From Xylanimonas ulmi (GTDB lineage Bacteria; Actinomycetota; Actinomycetes; Actinomycetales; Cellulomonadaceae), in assembly GCF_004216535.1 (NCBI RefSeq), contig NZ_SGWX01000001.1:3286001-3350000 (forward strand): a stretch of 64,000 nt of DNA. The letters are read 5' to 3'. Under the pieces are notes generated by a model. The model was not told the origin of the DNA. It was given only the letters and a program-made list of their open reading frames with translations, and did not search any database. The translations under genes and the position numbers were made by a program. Positions 1 to 8,052 of this stretch are shown one piece after another (the first letter of the stretch is position 1; the number at the start of each line of letters is the position of its first letter).

Positions 1-214
1 CCCCGACCATCGGGGGCGTGGCCTGATCCAGCGCGCGATCGCCGCCGTCGTCGACTGGGCGGGGCAGCAGGGCGCCGAGCGCGCCCGCCTGTACGTGCAC
101 GCCGACAACGCGCGAGCGCGCGCCGCCTACCTCAAAGCCGGCTTTGCGCCGTCGGGGCAGGTGATCGCGGGGACGATCGGCCCGGAGGAGGAGTTGGCGC
201 GGCCGATCGGCTGA
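1..214 (+). CDS. GNAT family N-acetyltransferase, C-terminal fragment
   Basis: The gene is cut by the window edge, so only the last 70 residues are visible. The frame that opens at base 2 reads HRGRGL, the acetyl-CoA pyrophosphate-binding loop (motif A, Q/RxxGxG/A), and then LYVHADNARARAAYLKAGF, the motif-B signature that ends a GNAT fold. GNAT proteins transfer an acetyl group from acetyl-CoA to an amine. The substrate cannot be told from this part. The last 83 bases overlap the 3' end of the convergent hydrolase gene. Confidence 0.85.
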   Translation, partial: PDHRGRGLIQRAIAAVVDWAGQQGAERARLYVHADNARARAAYLKAGFAPSGQVIAGTIGPEEELARPIG

Positions 215-1280
215 CCGCGCCCGGCGCCGCGAACAGCCGCCGCCACCACGGCGGCCGCGGCGTGGTCGGCGTCGGGGCGGCAGGGGCGACGTACCCGTGG
301 AACCAGCGCGCCGTCTCGCGCCACACCACCTCGCGCACCGGGGCGGCCGACAGCGTCACGTCGTGCAGGGCGCCGTCGATCCGCACCAGCGTGACGACCG
401 AGCCGAGGTGCGGGACGCGGCGCGCCACGCCGGGCACGTCGAGCACCGAGTCGGTGCGGAGCATGTCGTCGTGCCAACGGACCGGCGCCGTCGAGCGCGC
501 CGAGAGCAGCACGAGGATCGGCACGTCCACTCCCAGGCCGTGCGCGACGCGTTCGTGCCCGTCGAACACCGCGGCCAGCCATGCCGGGGTGGCCCGCCAG
601 CCGGAGTCGGGGCGCCATGCGGTGTCGTAGTCCCACTCGCCGTCGTATCGGCGCGAGATCGAGCGCACGTAGAAGCCCTGGTCGACGTTGACGAGGTGGC
701 CGCGGGGCGCGACCGCGGCGTGCGCGCGCACCGGCCCCTCGAGCACCCGGCGGCCCAGGTAGCGGGTCTGGAACTCCAGCCAGGGGCTGTTGAGCACCAG
801 GGCGTCCGCGCGGCCCGGGTGCCGGTCGGCCCACAGGGCGAGCGTGAGGCCGCCCGTCGAGTGGCCCATGAGCAGGAGCTTGCGCGGGTGCGCCGACGAC
901 GGCGCGTCGGGCGCCGCGTGACCCAGTGCGCGCAGCGCGGCCTCGATGTCCTCGTCGTAGACGGCGAGGTCGTCGGTGTAGCCCGGAGTCTGGTGATCGC
1001 GCAGGCTGCGCCCGTATTTGCGCAGGTCCAGGGCGTGGAACCGCACCCCCAGGCCCTCCCAGAAGTCCGCGAGGTGGGTCTGGAAGAAGTAGTCGATCCA
1101 CCCGTGGACGTACAGCAGGTCGACGCCCGCGTCGGCGCCGGGCCCGACCCGGCGCACCAGGGTCGCGACGACGTCGCCCTCGTCGTCGGGCGCGAGCGGC
1201 AGCGTGAGGCGCTCGAACCCGGGCAGGACGTCGGGCTCCCAGCGCTCCTCACGCTCGGGGCCAGGGGCGATACCGCTCAC
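132..1280 (-). CDS. alpha/beta hydrolase (serine aminopeptidase S33-like)
   Basis: The product is a cytosolic alpha/beta-hydrolase of about 382 residues with no signal peptide. LYVHGW gives the oxyanion-hole strand. LLLMGHSTGG carries the nucleophile elbow, with Ser near residue 139. GALHDV near residue 305 supplies the catalytic His. It resembles the monoglyceride lipase/S33 group; the substrate is unknown. The chosen start is a GTG (VSGIAPGPE) just after a hairpin and an 8-bp repeat tract. No Shine-Dalgarno is visible and the frame stays open far upstream, so the start is uncertain. The low-complexity C-terminal tail of about 30 residues runs through the GNAT 3' end on the other strand. Confidence 0.8.
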   Translation of the reverse strand: MSGIAPGPEREERWEPDVLPGFERLTLPLAPDDEGDVVATLVRRVGPGADAGVDLLYVHGWIDYFFQTHLADFWEGLGVRFHALDLRKYGRSLRDHQTPGYTDDLAVYDEDIEAALRALGHAAPDAPSSAHPRKLLLMGHSTGGLTLALWADRHPGRADALVLNSPWLEFQTRYLGRRVLEGPVRAHAAVAPRGHLVNVDQGFYVRSISRRYDGEWDYDTAWRPDSGWRATPAWLAAVFDGHERVAHGLGVDVPILVLLSARSTAPVRWHDDMLRTDSVLDVPGVARRVPHLGSVVTLVRIDGALHDVTLSAAPVREVVWRETARWFHGYVAPAAPTPTTPRPPWWRRLFAAPGAVSRSAAPTPPPGRSSPRSPAPTAQSRL

Positions 1281-1313
1281 GTGACGAACGTAGAACGGAC
1301 CGCGGCGGCGCGC

Positions 1314-1333
1314 GCTTCGGCGGTCGCCGAAGC
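1314..1333 (-). terminator. hairpin downstream of the NIF3-like gene
   Basis: GCTTCGGC and GCCGAAGC form a perfect 8-bp stem with a 4-base loop between the NIF3-like gene and the hydrolase, which are read in the same direction. There is no T-run, as is common for terminators in high-GC actinobacteria. Confidence 0.5.
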
Positions 1334-1334
1334 C

Positions 1335-1390
1335 TCGTCGCCCAGTCGCCCAGTCGCCCAGTCGCCTCGTCGCCCGGTCGCCTCGTCGTC
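1335..1390. repeat. 8-bp tandem repeat, seven units
   Basis: Seven head-to-tail 8-mers fill the gap between two genes: TCGTCGCC, CAGTCGCC three times, TCGTCGCC, CGGTCGCC and TCGTCGTC. Three central units are identical, which suggests recent slippage. Because the unit is not a multiple of three, a copy change would shift any frame passing through it. Confidence 0.85.
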
Positions 1391-1396
1391 GCGGCC

Positions 1397-2230
1397 TCAG
1401 ACCGCGCGGAACAGGTCGGGCGTCTCGACGAACGTCACCGGCACGGGGCGTCCTGCGTCGGCGAGCACCTTGGGCAACCAGGCGGCGACGGCGCGCATGC
1501 CCTCCTGCTCGCTGGGCACGTGGCCGACGACGATCGCGCCCGCCGCGACCCCGGCGGCGACGGCGTCGACGGCGTACTCCCCCGTCTCCCACTCGTGCGC
1601 CTCGCCCAGCACGACGACGTCGACGTCCGCGCGCCGCAGCAGCGCACGGTTGCGCGCGGCGCCGCGGAAGCCCAGGTCGAGGCCCACGCGCCGCACCACC
1701 GTGGCCGGGTCGCCCACGAAGCGCGCGGCCGTGGCTCCGAGAGCGGCGGCGACGTGCCGGGCCAGGGCGCCCAGGGTGGTGGGCGCGAGGGTGGCCACGG
1801 CGGCGCCCGCGGCCGCCTCGGCGGCGTCGAGAGCCCAGCCGAGCGCGGCGGCCGTGGCGGCGTCGACGCCGTCGGGCCGCTGGTCGTGCCACTGGTCGTG
1901 CAGGTGCCAGACCACGAGTCCCCGCTCGTGTACGAAAGCGCGCTTGGCGTTGTACACCGGGTCGTCCTGCGCGGCCAGCGTGTTGCGGGCGTCGTCGGCG
2001 TGCGCGAAGTACAGGGGCTCATGCGTGATGACGAGCGTGGCGCCGTCGCCGCCCCAGTCGGCCGCGCGGCGCAGCACGTCGAGCGTGGCCATGGTCGTCA
2101 CCGCGACCCCGGACACCCCGGCGCCGGGGTCGCCGTCGAGGAACCCGTCGACGGTCACGGGCCGCACCGGGGCGGGGATGGCGGAGCGGACGGCGGCGAC
2201 GACGTCGGCGGCGGTGGTCACGGGCACCAC
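1397..2230 (-). CDS. NIF3/DUF34-like dinuclear metal-centre protein
   Basis: The 277-residue protein has the layout of the NIF3 (YbgI/DUF34) family: an N-terminal half with MATLDVLRRAADWGGDGA and VITHEPLYF, and a C-terminal half ending GHVPSEQEGM. The His and Glu residues in THEP, WHLHDQWHD and GHVPSE are the usual ligands of the two-metal site. Family members form toroidal hexamers; their reaction is not established, although links to GTP cyclohydrolase-like and damage-control roles have been proposed. The annotated GTG is one of several in a row (GTG GTG CCC GTG), and the third would give VTTAADVV. No ribosome-binding site decides between them. Confidence 0.85.
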   Translation of the reverse strand: MVPVTTAADVVAAVRSAIPAPVRPVTVDGFLDGDPGAGVSGVAVTTMATLDVLRRAADWGGDGATLVITHEPLYFAHADDARNTLAAQDDPVYNAKRAFVHERGLVVWHLHDQWHDQRPDGVDAATAAALGWALDAAEAAAGAAVATLAPTTLGALARHVAAALGATAARFVGDPATVVRRVGLDLGFRGAARNRALLRRADVDVVVLGEAHEWETGEYAVDAVAAGVAAGAIVVGHVPSEQEGMRAVAAWLPKVLADAGRPVPVTFVETPDLFRAV

Positions 2231-2267
2231 GGTAGGCCCGGGCGACCGGTGCGCGCGCCGCAGCGGC

Positions 2268-3593
2268 TCAGTGCCTAGGGTCGCGCACCGCGGCGAGGAA
2301 CAGCGGCCACGAGGTCTCGGCGTGCGCGACCTCGATGAGGAACGGCCGGTCCAGGTGCAGCTCGACCGTCGGGATGGCCGGCGCGCCGGCCGCCTCCACC
2401 CCCAGCTCTGTCACGGCGGCCGCGCGCGTGCCGTCCTCGTCGACCTGGAAGACCGCCTGCTGCACGGCCTGGCCGAGGTAGAGGCGCCGCCCGCCGTCGT
2501 CGGTCCCGAGACCCGTGAGGTCGGCGGCGGTGGGGTCGAGCACCGTGGGCGCGCCGAGCGCGGCGACGCTCGCACGCAGGTCGAGCGGGTCGGGTTGGAG
2601 GTCGAGCGTGGGCAGCCACACCTCGACCGGCTGCGGCGCGGCCGCGCTCAGCGCCGCGTCGAGGTCCGCGAGCAGAGTGGGGGTCGCCACGGTGGGGTCC
2701 CCCGGCGGCAGCAGCAGGTCGGCGTGCAGCGCCCCGTCGCCGTACGGCAGCCGCGCGGCCCGCCACCCGTCGACCTCGGCGTACGCGACGTCGAGCGTCG
2801 CGGCCATGGTCTGGGCCTCGATGCGTGAGCCGTCAGCCAGGGTGAAGGGGCGGGGCGCGGTGGCGTACTGGGGGAACGGGCTGCTCCAGCGCGCCGCGAG
2901 CACGATCGCGTCCTGCAGCACGAGCCGCAGGTCGGGATCGGGCTCGATCGCCGACTTCTTGATGAGGCCGCCCGAGTGGTGCTGGACCCAGTCGTCGAGC
3001 GCGGACGTGTCCGCGCCGAGGTCGACGCGCCGCACCCCGGCGCCGTACACGTCGGCCAGCGTGCGCAGGTACTGCGGCGACGGCGTGAGCTGGTCGTCGA
3101 CCACGACCTGGGTGGCCAGGTGCACGACCGGCTGCTCGGGCAGCTCCTCGTCCTGGACGACGGCGGGGTCGCCGTCGTGCTCCGCCAGTGCGCCGCGCAG
3201 CGCGGCCACGGCGTCGCGCCGCTGCTCGCCGCTCGCGCCCAGGACCTCCTCCAACTGCGCGAGCGTGCCGCCGCGGGCGCCGTCGGCCAGCATCGACAGC
3301 GCGACGGCGAGGCTCGACGGCGAGGCGACCGCGTTGGCCTCCTCGGGCGCCGCGGCCAGCATCGCGACGCCGACGCGGCGCGTGGCCTCGACGACGTCGT
3401 CGAGCGCCGCGGCGCCCGCGGGCGCGACCTGGCGGGGCTCGACGCCGGGCGCGCGTGTGACCCCCGCCTGCGGGTCGGGGTCTGAGGCGCACGCGCCCGC
3501 CACGACGGCCAGCGCGAGCGCCAGGGTGAGCGCAGGGGCGACGGCTCGGGCACGGGCGGTGCGGCGGGAGGACCTCATACCCGACTGTGTCAT
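2268..3593 (-). CDS. serpin-family protease inhibitor, predicted lipoprotein
   Basis: The 441-residue protein begins with a basic n-region, a hydrophobic stretch and a lipobox (VAGAC), so it is probably tethered outside the cell membrane. SPSSLAVALSMLADGARG is the serpin helix-B signature. VDEDGTRAAAVTE is the hinge of the reactive-centre loop with the small residues that inhibitory serpins need. The C-terminus (DRPFLIEV...) matches the closing strands. Serpins trap target proteases by inserting this loop into a beta-sheet. The likely target is a secreted protease, but nothing nearby names one. Bacterial serpins are patchily distributed. ATG at 3578 is an alternative start. Confidence 0.88.
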   Translation of the reverse strand: MTQSGMRSSRRTARARAVAPALTLALALAVVAGACASDPDPQAGVTRAPGVEPRQVAPAGAAALDDVVEATRRVGVAMLAAAPEEANAVASPSSLAVALSMLADGARGGTLAQLEEVLGASGEQRRDAVAALRGALAEHDGDPAVVQDEELPEQPVVHLATQVVVDDQLTPSPQYLRTLADVYGAGVRRVDLGADTSALDDWVQHHSGGLIKKSAIEPDPDLRLVLQDAIVLAARWSSPFPQYATAPRPFTLADGSRIEAQTMAATLDVAYAEVDGWRAARLPYGDGALHADLLLPPGDPTVATPTLLADLDAALSAAAPQPVEVWLPTLDLQPDPLDLRASVAALGAPTVLDPTAADLTGLGTDDGGRRLYLGQAVQQAVFQVDEDGTRAAAVTELGVEAAGAPAIPTVELHLDRPFLIEVAHAETSWPLFLAAVRDPRH

Positions 3594-3637
3594 GCGCCCC
3601 CAGGACCTTGCAGGCGGACGACCGGCATGATGAGGGC

Positions 3638-4807
3638 ATGAAGGTCTCGCGCCGCTCCCACGTCCCGGCCTTCGCGGTCATGGAGATCCTCGCCGCGGCC
3701 AACCAGCGGCGCGCGCAGGGCCGCGACGTGCTCAACCTGTGCGCCGGTGAGCCGTCCACGGGCGCGTCCGACGTCGTGCGTGCGCGCGCGATCGAACTGC
3801 TGCGCGCGGGCGACCTCGGCTACACCGAGGCGCTGGGCGTCCCGGCGCTGCGCGACGCGATCGCCGGGCACTACCGGCGCTGGTACGACGTCGAGGTCGA
3901 CCCCGCGCGCATCGCCGTCACGACCGGGTCGAGCGGTGGGTTCGTGCTCGCGTTCCTCGCGGCCTTCGACGTCGGCGACCGCGTGGCGGTGGCCCGGCCG
4001 GGGTACCCGGCCTACAAGAACATCCTCACGGCGCTGGGCTGCGAGGTGGTCGAGCTCGACTGCGGGCCCGACACCCGCTACCAGCCCACCGTCTCGCAGC
4101 TCATGGCGGCCTACTACGACGGCGGGCTCGACGGGCTGCTGGTGGCGAGCCCCGCGAACCCGACCGGGACGATGATCGCGCCCGGGGAGCTCGACGCCGT
4201 CGCGCGCTGGTGCGGCGAGCACGACGTGCGGCTGATCAGCGACGAGATCTACCACGGCATCGCCTACGGCGGCGATGTCCATCAGGCGAGCGCCGCGGTG
4301 TACGCCGACCTGGGCGCCGTCGTCGTCAACTCGTTCTCGAAGTACTGGGCCATGACCGGGTGGCGGCTCGGCTGGCTGGTGCTCCCCACCGAGCTCGTCT
4401 CCCCCGTCAGCGCGCTCGCCGGGAACGTGGCCCTCTCGCCGCCCGCGCTGGCCCAGCACGCCGGGATCGCGGCGCTCAGCCCCGAGGGGTACGAGGCCGC
4501 CGCGGCGAACGTCGAGCGGTACGCGGCCTCGCGCGCGGCGCTGCTGGCGCGGGCGCCCGAGCTCGGCTGGGACCCCGTGGCGCCCGCGGACGGCGCGTTC
4601 TACCTGTACGGCAACATCGCGGCGACCGGGCTCGACGCGGTCACCTACTGCGCGCGGCTGCTCGAGGAGGCCGATGTGGCCCTCACTCCCGGCGCCGACT
4701 TCGACGCGGTCGCCGGGCACGAGTGGGTGCGCCTGTCGTTCGCGGCCGCGCCCGAGACGGTGACGCGCGCGGCGGACCGCATCGCCGCCTGGCAGCGCAC
4801 CCTGTAG
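3638..4807 (+). CDS. class I/II PLP-dependent aminotransferase
   Basis: The 389-residue fold-type I aminotransferase has the cofactor elements in order: TGSSGGFVLAF for phosphate and ring stacking, SPANPTGT with the substrate-carboxylate-binding Asn, SDEIYHGI with the Asp that pairs with the pyridine nitrogen, and NSFSKYWAMTGWRLGW with the Schiff-base Lys near residue 234. It resembles AspC/alanine-type transaminases. The amino donor cannot be read from sequence. The ATG at 3638 begins MKVSRRSHVP, which fits family N-termini better than upstream in-frame codons. It ends 3 bp before the next gene, so the two are probably cotranscribed. Confidence 0.9.
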   Translation: MKVSRRSHVPAFAVMEILAAANQRRAQGRDVLNLCAGEPSTGASDVVRARAIELLRAGDLGYTEALGVPALRDAIAGHYRRWYDVEVDPARIAVTTGSSGGFVLAFLAAFDVGDRVAVARPGYPAYKNILTALGCEVVELDCGPDTRYQPTVSQLMAAYYDGGLDGLLVASPANPTGTMIAPGELDAVARWCGEHDVRLISDEIYHGIAYGGDVHQASAAVYADLGAVVVNSFSKYWAMTGWRLGWLVLPTELVSPVSALAGNVALSPPALAQHAGIAALSPEGYEAAAANVERYAASRAALLARAPELGWDPVAPADGAFYLYGNIAATGLDAVTYCARLLEEADVALTPGADFDAVAGHEWVRLSFAAAPETVTRAADRIAAWQRTL

Positions 4808-4810
4808 CCG

Positions 4811-5779
4811 ATGAGCGTGCGCCTGGCGACCTTCAACGTGCGGCACGCGCGGCTGCCCGACGAGACGAGCGACGCACTGGCGTTGGGGCGCGCGGTGGCC
4901 GGGCTCGACGCCGACGTCGTCGCGCTCCAGGAGGTCGACCGCCACCAGGTCCGCTCAGGCGGCGCGGACCTCGCGCGAGTGGCCGCCGAGGCCATGGGCG
5001 CGCTCGACTACCGCTTCGCCGCCACGATCGCCGGGCGCGTCGAGCCGCCCCGCCCCGGCCGCGGGGCGCCGCCGGAGGCGCCCGACCCCGCCGAGGCGCT
5101 CGCCCCGCTCGCCACCGCCCGCGGGCGCGCGCTGCCCGGGGCGGCCGCGCAGGTGCTGCGCTCCCCCGCGGGTCGCGCCGCCGCGCGCGCCTACCTCTCC
5201 ACGTGGGTCTCACGCCACCGTGCCCGCGGCGACGAGCCCGACGCCGCGCCCGCCTACGGCGTCGCGCTGCTCTCGCGCGTGCCCGTGCGTGAGTGGCGGC
5301 GCGTGCGGCTCCCCCTCGGGGCGTTGTGGCCGTTCGGGCGCCTGCAACTCGGCCATGACGAGCCGCGCGTCGCGCTCGCGGCCGTCGTCGAGACGCCGGA
5401 CGGGCCGCTCACCGTCGTGACGACGCACCTGTCGACCGGCACGACCTGGAACCGGCGTCAGCTGCGCTGGCTGGTGCGGCGCCTGCGCGGCGCCCCGCGT
5501 CCGCTGGTGCTGCTGGGCGACCTCAACATCCGCGACGACGAGCCCGCCGCCATCACGGGCTGGCGCGAGCTCGTCGACGCGCCCACCTACCCGCGCCAGC
5601 GCCCCCGCCTGCGCATCGACCACGTCCTGGTCGACGACGGCGTGGCGCCCGGGTCCGCACCGCGCCCCGCCGTGCGCTCCCTCGGCCCTGCGCGCACGCT
5701 CGACCTGGGGATCAGCGACCACCGCGCCGTTGTCGTCGACCTGGCGCGGGCCGCAGGAGCGGCGCGCGCGGCGATGTGA
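4811..5779 (+). CDS. endonuclease/exonuclease/phosphatase (EEP) family protein
   Basis: The 322-residue protein has the DNase I-like metallo-phosphodiesterase motifs in order: TFNVRHA, VVALQEVD (metal-binding Glu), LLGDLNIRDDE (Asp and Asn) and GISDHRAVVV (Asp-His dyad). No signal peptide is visible, so it is probably cytosolic. EEP enzymes cut nucleic acids or sugar/lipid phosphates, and the motif set does not choose among them. A low-complexity stretch (about residues 75-145) interrupts the domain between the Glu and the core. It starts 3 bp after the aminotransferase stop. Confidence 0.85.
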   Translation: MSVRLATFNVRHARLPDETSDALALGRAVAGLDADVVALQEVDRHQVRSGGADLARVAAEAMGALDYRFAATIAGRVEPPRPGRGAPPEAPDPAEALAPLATARGRALPGAAAQVLRSPAGRAAARAYLSTWVSRHRARGDEPDAAPAYGVALLSRVPVREWRRVRLPLGALWPFGRLQLGHDEPRVALAAVVETPDGPLTVVTTHLSTGTTWNRRQLRWLVRRLRGAPRPLVLLGDLNIRDDEPAAITGWRELVDAPTYPRQRPRLRIDHVLVDDGVAPGSAPRPAVRSLGPARTLDLGISDHRAVVVDLARAAGAARAAM

Positions 5780-5840
5780 GGAGGGGCGCGTTGGCGCCCT
5801 GCTGATGCCCCGGGACACGGACCGGCACTACCGTCGGCCC

Positions 5841-6314
5841 ATGGACGCCAGCGACGGCCGGCCCGAGACCCCGGAGCAGCGCTCTGACCGCAACTGGTCG
5901 GAGCTGCTGCAGGAGCTGCGCGTCATGCAGACCGGCGTGCAACTGCTCACCGGGTTCCTGCTGACGCTGCCGTTCCAGCCGCGGTTCGCGGACCTGTCCA
6001 CCCCGCAGCGCGTCGGGTACCTGATGCTCGTGGTGGTCGCCGCGCTCACCACGGGCCTGGCGGTCGCGCCCGTGGCGTTGCACCGTGCGCTGTTCCGCAA
6101 GCACCTCAAGGCGCGGCTCGTGACGGCCGCCGATCACATGACGCGCGCGGCGCTGCTCCTGCTCGCCGTGCTGGTCGCGGGCGTGGTCGCGCTGGTCTTC
6201 GACGTCGTCGTCGGGACGGTGGCAGGTGCGGTGACCGGGGGTGCGGCCATCGTGGTGCTGGTCGGCCTGTGGGCCGTGCTGCCCGCGGTGATCCGCGCGC
6301 GCCGCGAGCCGTGA
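5841..6314 (+). CDS. DUF6328 family integral membrane protein
   Basis: The 157-residue protein has a polar N-terminus (PEQRSDRNWSELLQELRVMQTGVQLLTGF) and four predicted membrane helices: residues about 32-50, 58-80, 105-125 and 130-150. The ELRVmQTGVQ segment and helix layout fit the actinobacterial DUF6328 family, which has no known function. ATG 5841 was chosen because it gives the usual short cytosolic start. Confidence 0.75.
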   Translation: MDASDGRPETPEQRSDRNWSELLQELRVMQTGVQLLTGFLLTLPFQPRFADLSTPQRVGYLMLVVVAALTTGLAVAPVALHRALFRKHLKARLVTAADHMTRAALLLLAVLVAGVVALVFDVVVGTVAGAVTGGAAIVVLVGLWAVLPAVIRARREP

Positions 6315-6338
6315 CGCGACCCTGAACGGGGCGAGGGG

Positions 6339-6641
6339 TCAGGCGGCCAGGTCGAGGGCGTCGGGCGCGGTGCGCGCCCGGGCGCGCTCGGCGGCGCGCT
6401 TGCGCCAGATGACCAGCGTCGAGTGCGCGCCGATGGCGATCCACGCGAAGTTGGCGGCGGCCGAGGGCCAGACGCCGTTGGCGGCCGCGACCAGCAGCAT
6501 CGCCGTCGCCGCGCCGAGGTTGGTGAGCTGGAACGCGAACGAGCCGGCGCCCCAGTAGCCCTTGGAGACCATGCCGTAGGCCAGAATCCCGGCGGCGGCG
6601 CCCACCCAGCCGAACACGGTGACCACGGCGAGCAGGGACAT
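6339..6641 (-). CDS. small CBU_0592-like membrane protein
   Basis: The 100-residue protein has three hydrophobic segments (about 2-22, 32-54 and 58-78) and a basic, Ala-rich C-terminus. The GWVGAAAGILAYGMVSKG and FQLTNLGAATAMLLVAAANGVWPSAAANFAWI pattern is that of the CBU_0592-like family, often seen next to regulators; function unknown. It is divergent from the LysR gene across 163 bp and could be its target. Confidence 0.75.
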   Translation of the reverse strand: MSLLAVVTVFGWVGAAAGILAYGMVSKGYWGAGSFAFQLTNLGAATAMLLVAAANGVWPSAAANFAWIAIGAHSTLVIWRKRAAERARARTAPDALDLAA

Positions 6642-6788
6642 GACGGACTCCTTGGAGATGACGCAGCGGGCTGGGCCCGCGGGTGAGGGGGTGATCGCCC
6701 GCGCCGCCGCCCGGTGGGCTCGGCGTCGCGCGCACCCCTATCGTCGCGTCGTTTTTTGTTCAGCGCAATCGAATGATTCTGGATCTGC

Positions 6789-6807
6789 CATGTAGTATTG
6801 CTACATG
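6789..6807 (+). promoter_or_regulatory. operator/promoter overlapping the lysR start codon
   Basis: CATGTAG-TATTG-CTACATG is a perfect 7-bp inverted repeat with a 5-bp spacer whose last three bases are the lysR ATG. TAGTAT at 6793-6798 looks like a -10 element, which would put the transcript start at or beside the ATG, giving a leaderless mRNA. The site lies in an unusually AT-rich patch. It is well placed for autorepression by the LysR protein. Confidence 0.7.
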
Positions 6808-7713
6808 CCAACCGACCCCCGCCGACTCGCATTCCTGCTGGCCGTCCATCGTGCCGGAGGCGTGCTCGCCGCCGCCGACTTGTTGCACGTCACGCCCTCT
6901 GCCGTGTCGCAACAGATCGCCCGCTTGGAGGCCGAGGAGGGGTTCGCGGTGCTCGACCGTGGGCCCCGCGGCGTCACGCTCACCCCGGCCGGACGCGTGC
7001 TGGCTGACGCCGCCGAGCGCATCGAGGCCGAGCTCATCGAGGCCCGCCAGGCGATCGTGGCGCTCGGCGACGGGGTCTCGGGGCGCGTGGCGATCGGCGC
7101 CTTCCAGACGGCGATCCGCGCCGTCGTCGCGCCCGCGCTCGCCCCGCTCGCCGACCGCTACCCCGGCGTCCAGCTCGACGTGCGTGAGTACGAGCCCGCC
7201 GAGGCCGTGCGCAAGCTGCGCGGAGGCGACCTCGACCTCGTCGTGCTGGAGCGCGACTCCGAGATGAAGAACCCCGCGCCGCGCGGGTCGCAGGACGTCA
7301 TGCTGCTCGACGAGCCCTGGCGCCTGGTCATCCCGGCCGGCATGGCCGCCCCGGAGCACGTGGGCGACCTCGCCCGGTTGACGTTCGTGGCCTCCGACAC
7401 CGGCACGGCCGCCGACCGCGCGTTGCAGCGCGTGGCGCACTCCCTGGGGACCACCATCGCCACGGTCCACTCGACCTACGACTTCGACACCACGCTCGCG
7501 CTCGTCGCCGCAGGTCAGGGCGTCGCGCTGCTGCCCGCGCTGGCCTTGGAGGCGATGGCGGTCAACGACTCCCTGCGCATCGTGCGACTGCCCGGGCTGG
7601 GCGAGCGGCAGCTCTTCGTGCGGCACCGCTCGTCGCGGCACGAGCCGGGCCCCGCGGTGCGCGCTGTCGTCGAGGTCATGACCGAGGTCGCCTCGCGCCT
7701 CCAACTCGCGTGA
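6805..7713 (+). CDS. LysR family transcriptional regulator
   Basis: The 302-residue protein has the LysR winged HTH at residues 5-62 (AFLLAVHRAGGVLAAADLLHVTPSAVSQQIARLE with GVTLTPAG). A periplasmic-binding-protein-like effector domain follows at about 90-295. The effector is unknown. The start codon lies inside a palindrome and no Shine-Dalgarno precedes it, consistent with leaderless translation. Candidate targets are its own gene and the divergent small membrane-protein gene. The gcv genes downstream have their own riboswitch. Confidence 0.9.
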   Translation: MPTDPRRLAFLLAVHRAGGVLAAADLLHVTPSAVSQQIARLEAEEGFAVLDRGPRGVTLTPAGRVLADAAERIEAELIEARQAIVALGDGVSGRVAIGAFQTAIRAVVAPALAPLADRYPGVQLDVREYEPAEAVRKLRGGDLDLVVLERDSEMKNPAPRGSQDVMLLDEPWRLVIPAGMAAPEHVGDLARLTFVASDTGTAADRALQRVAHSLGTTIATVHSTYDFDTTLALVAAGQGVALLPALALEAMAVNDSLRIVRLPGLGERQLFVRHRSSRHEPGPAVRAVVEVMTEVASRLQLA

Positions 7714-7787
7714 GCCAGGTCACGGGCCACCTCGCGGGCTGAGTAGGATCGACGCAGCACAACGCGCACAAACGCCGCTCAAATCGC

Positions 7788-8016
7788 GACGGGAGAGTTC
7801 GCCGGACGGTCCTCCACGGGCCCGGCCGACGGCGCCGAAGGAGCAAACCCTCCCCGGGAATCTCTCAGGCCCCCGTACCGCCGCGACGAGGCAACTCTGG
7901 AAAGCGGCCCGCGCGCGACGCCCACGCGTCGCGGACGGGCCCACCGACGGTGCAAGCCGACGTCCCGACCGGACGCGCCGGCCAAACTCTCAGGTCCGAT
8001 GACAGAGCGGGGAGGG
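7788..8016 (+). promoter_or_regulatory. tandem glycine riboswitch controlling gcvP
   Basis: The leader holds both halves of the gcvT/glycine aptamer. Aptamer 1 spans about 7788-7906, with GGGAGAG, GCCGAAGGAGCAA, CCTCCCCGGGAATCTCTCAGG and the closing GACGAGGCAACTCTGGAAAGC. Aptamer 2 spans about 7915-8016, with CACCGACGGTGCAAGCCG, AACTCTCAGGTCCGATGACAGAG and the final GGGGAGG. Two glycine-binding units in series give sharp switching. Known gcv riboswitches of this type turn expression on when glycine is plentiful. The gcvP GTG follows about 36 bp later. Confidence 0.95.
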
Positions 8017-8052
8017 ACCGCAGTCCCCCACGCCTGATGACCGGAGTGCCCC

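Noticed and set aside
297-2828. An 843-codon plus-strand frame across the hydrolase, NIF3 and serpin genes
   Set aside because: It spans three well-supported genes on the other strand and reads as low-complexity antisense sequence.
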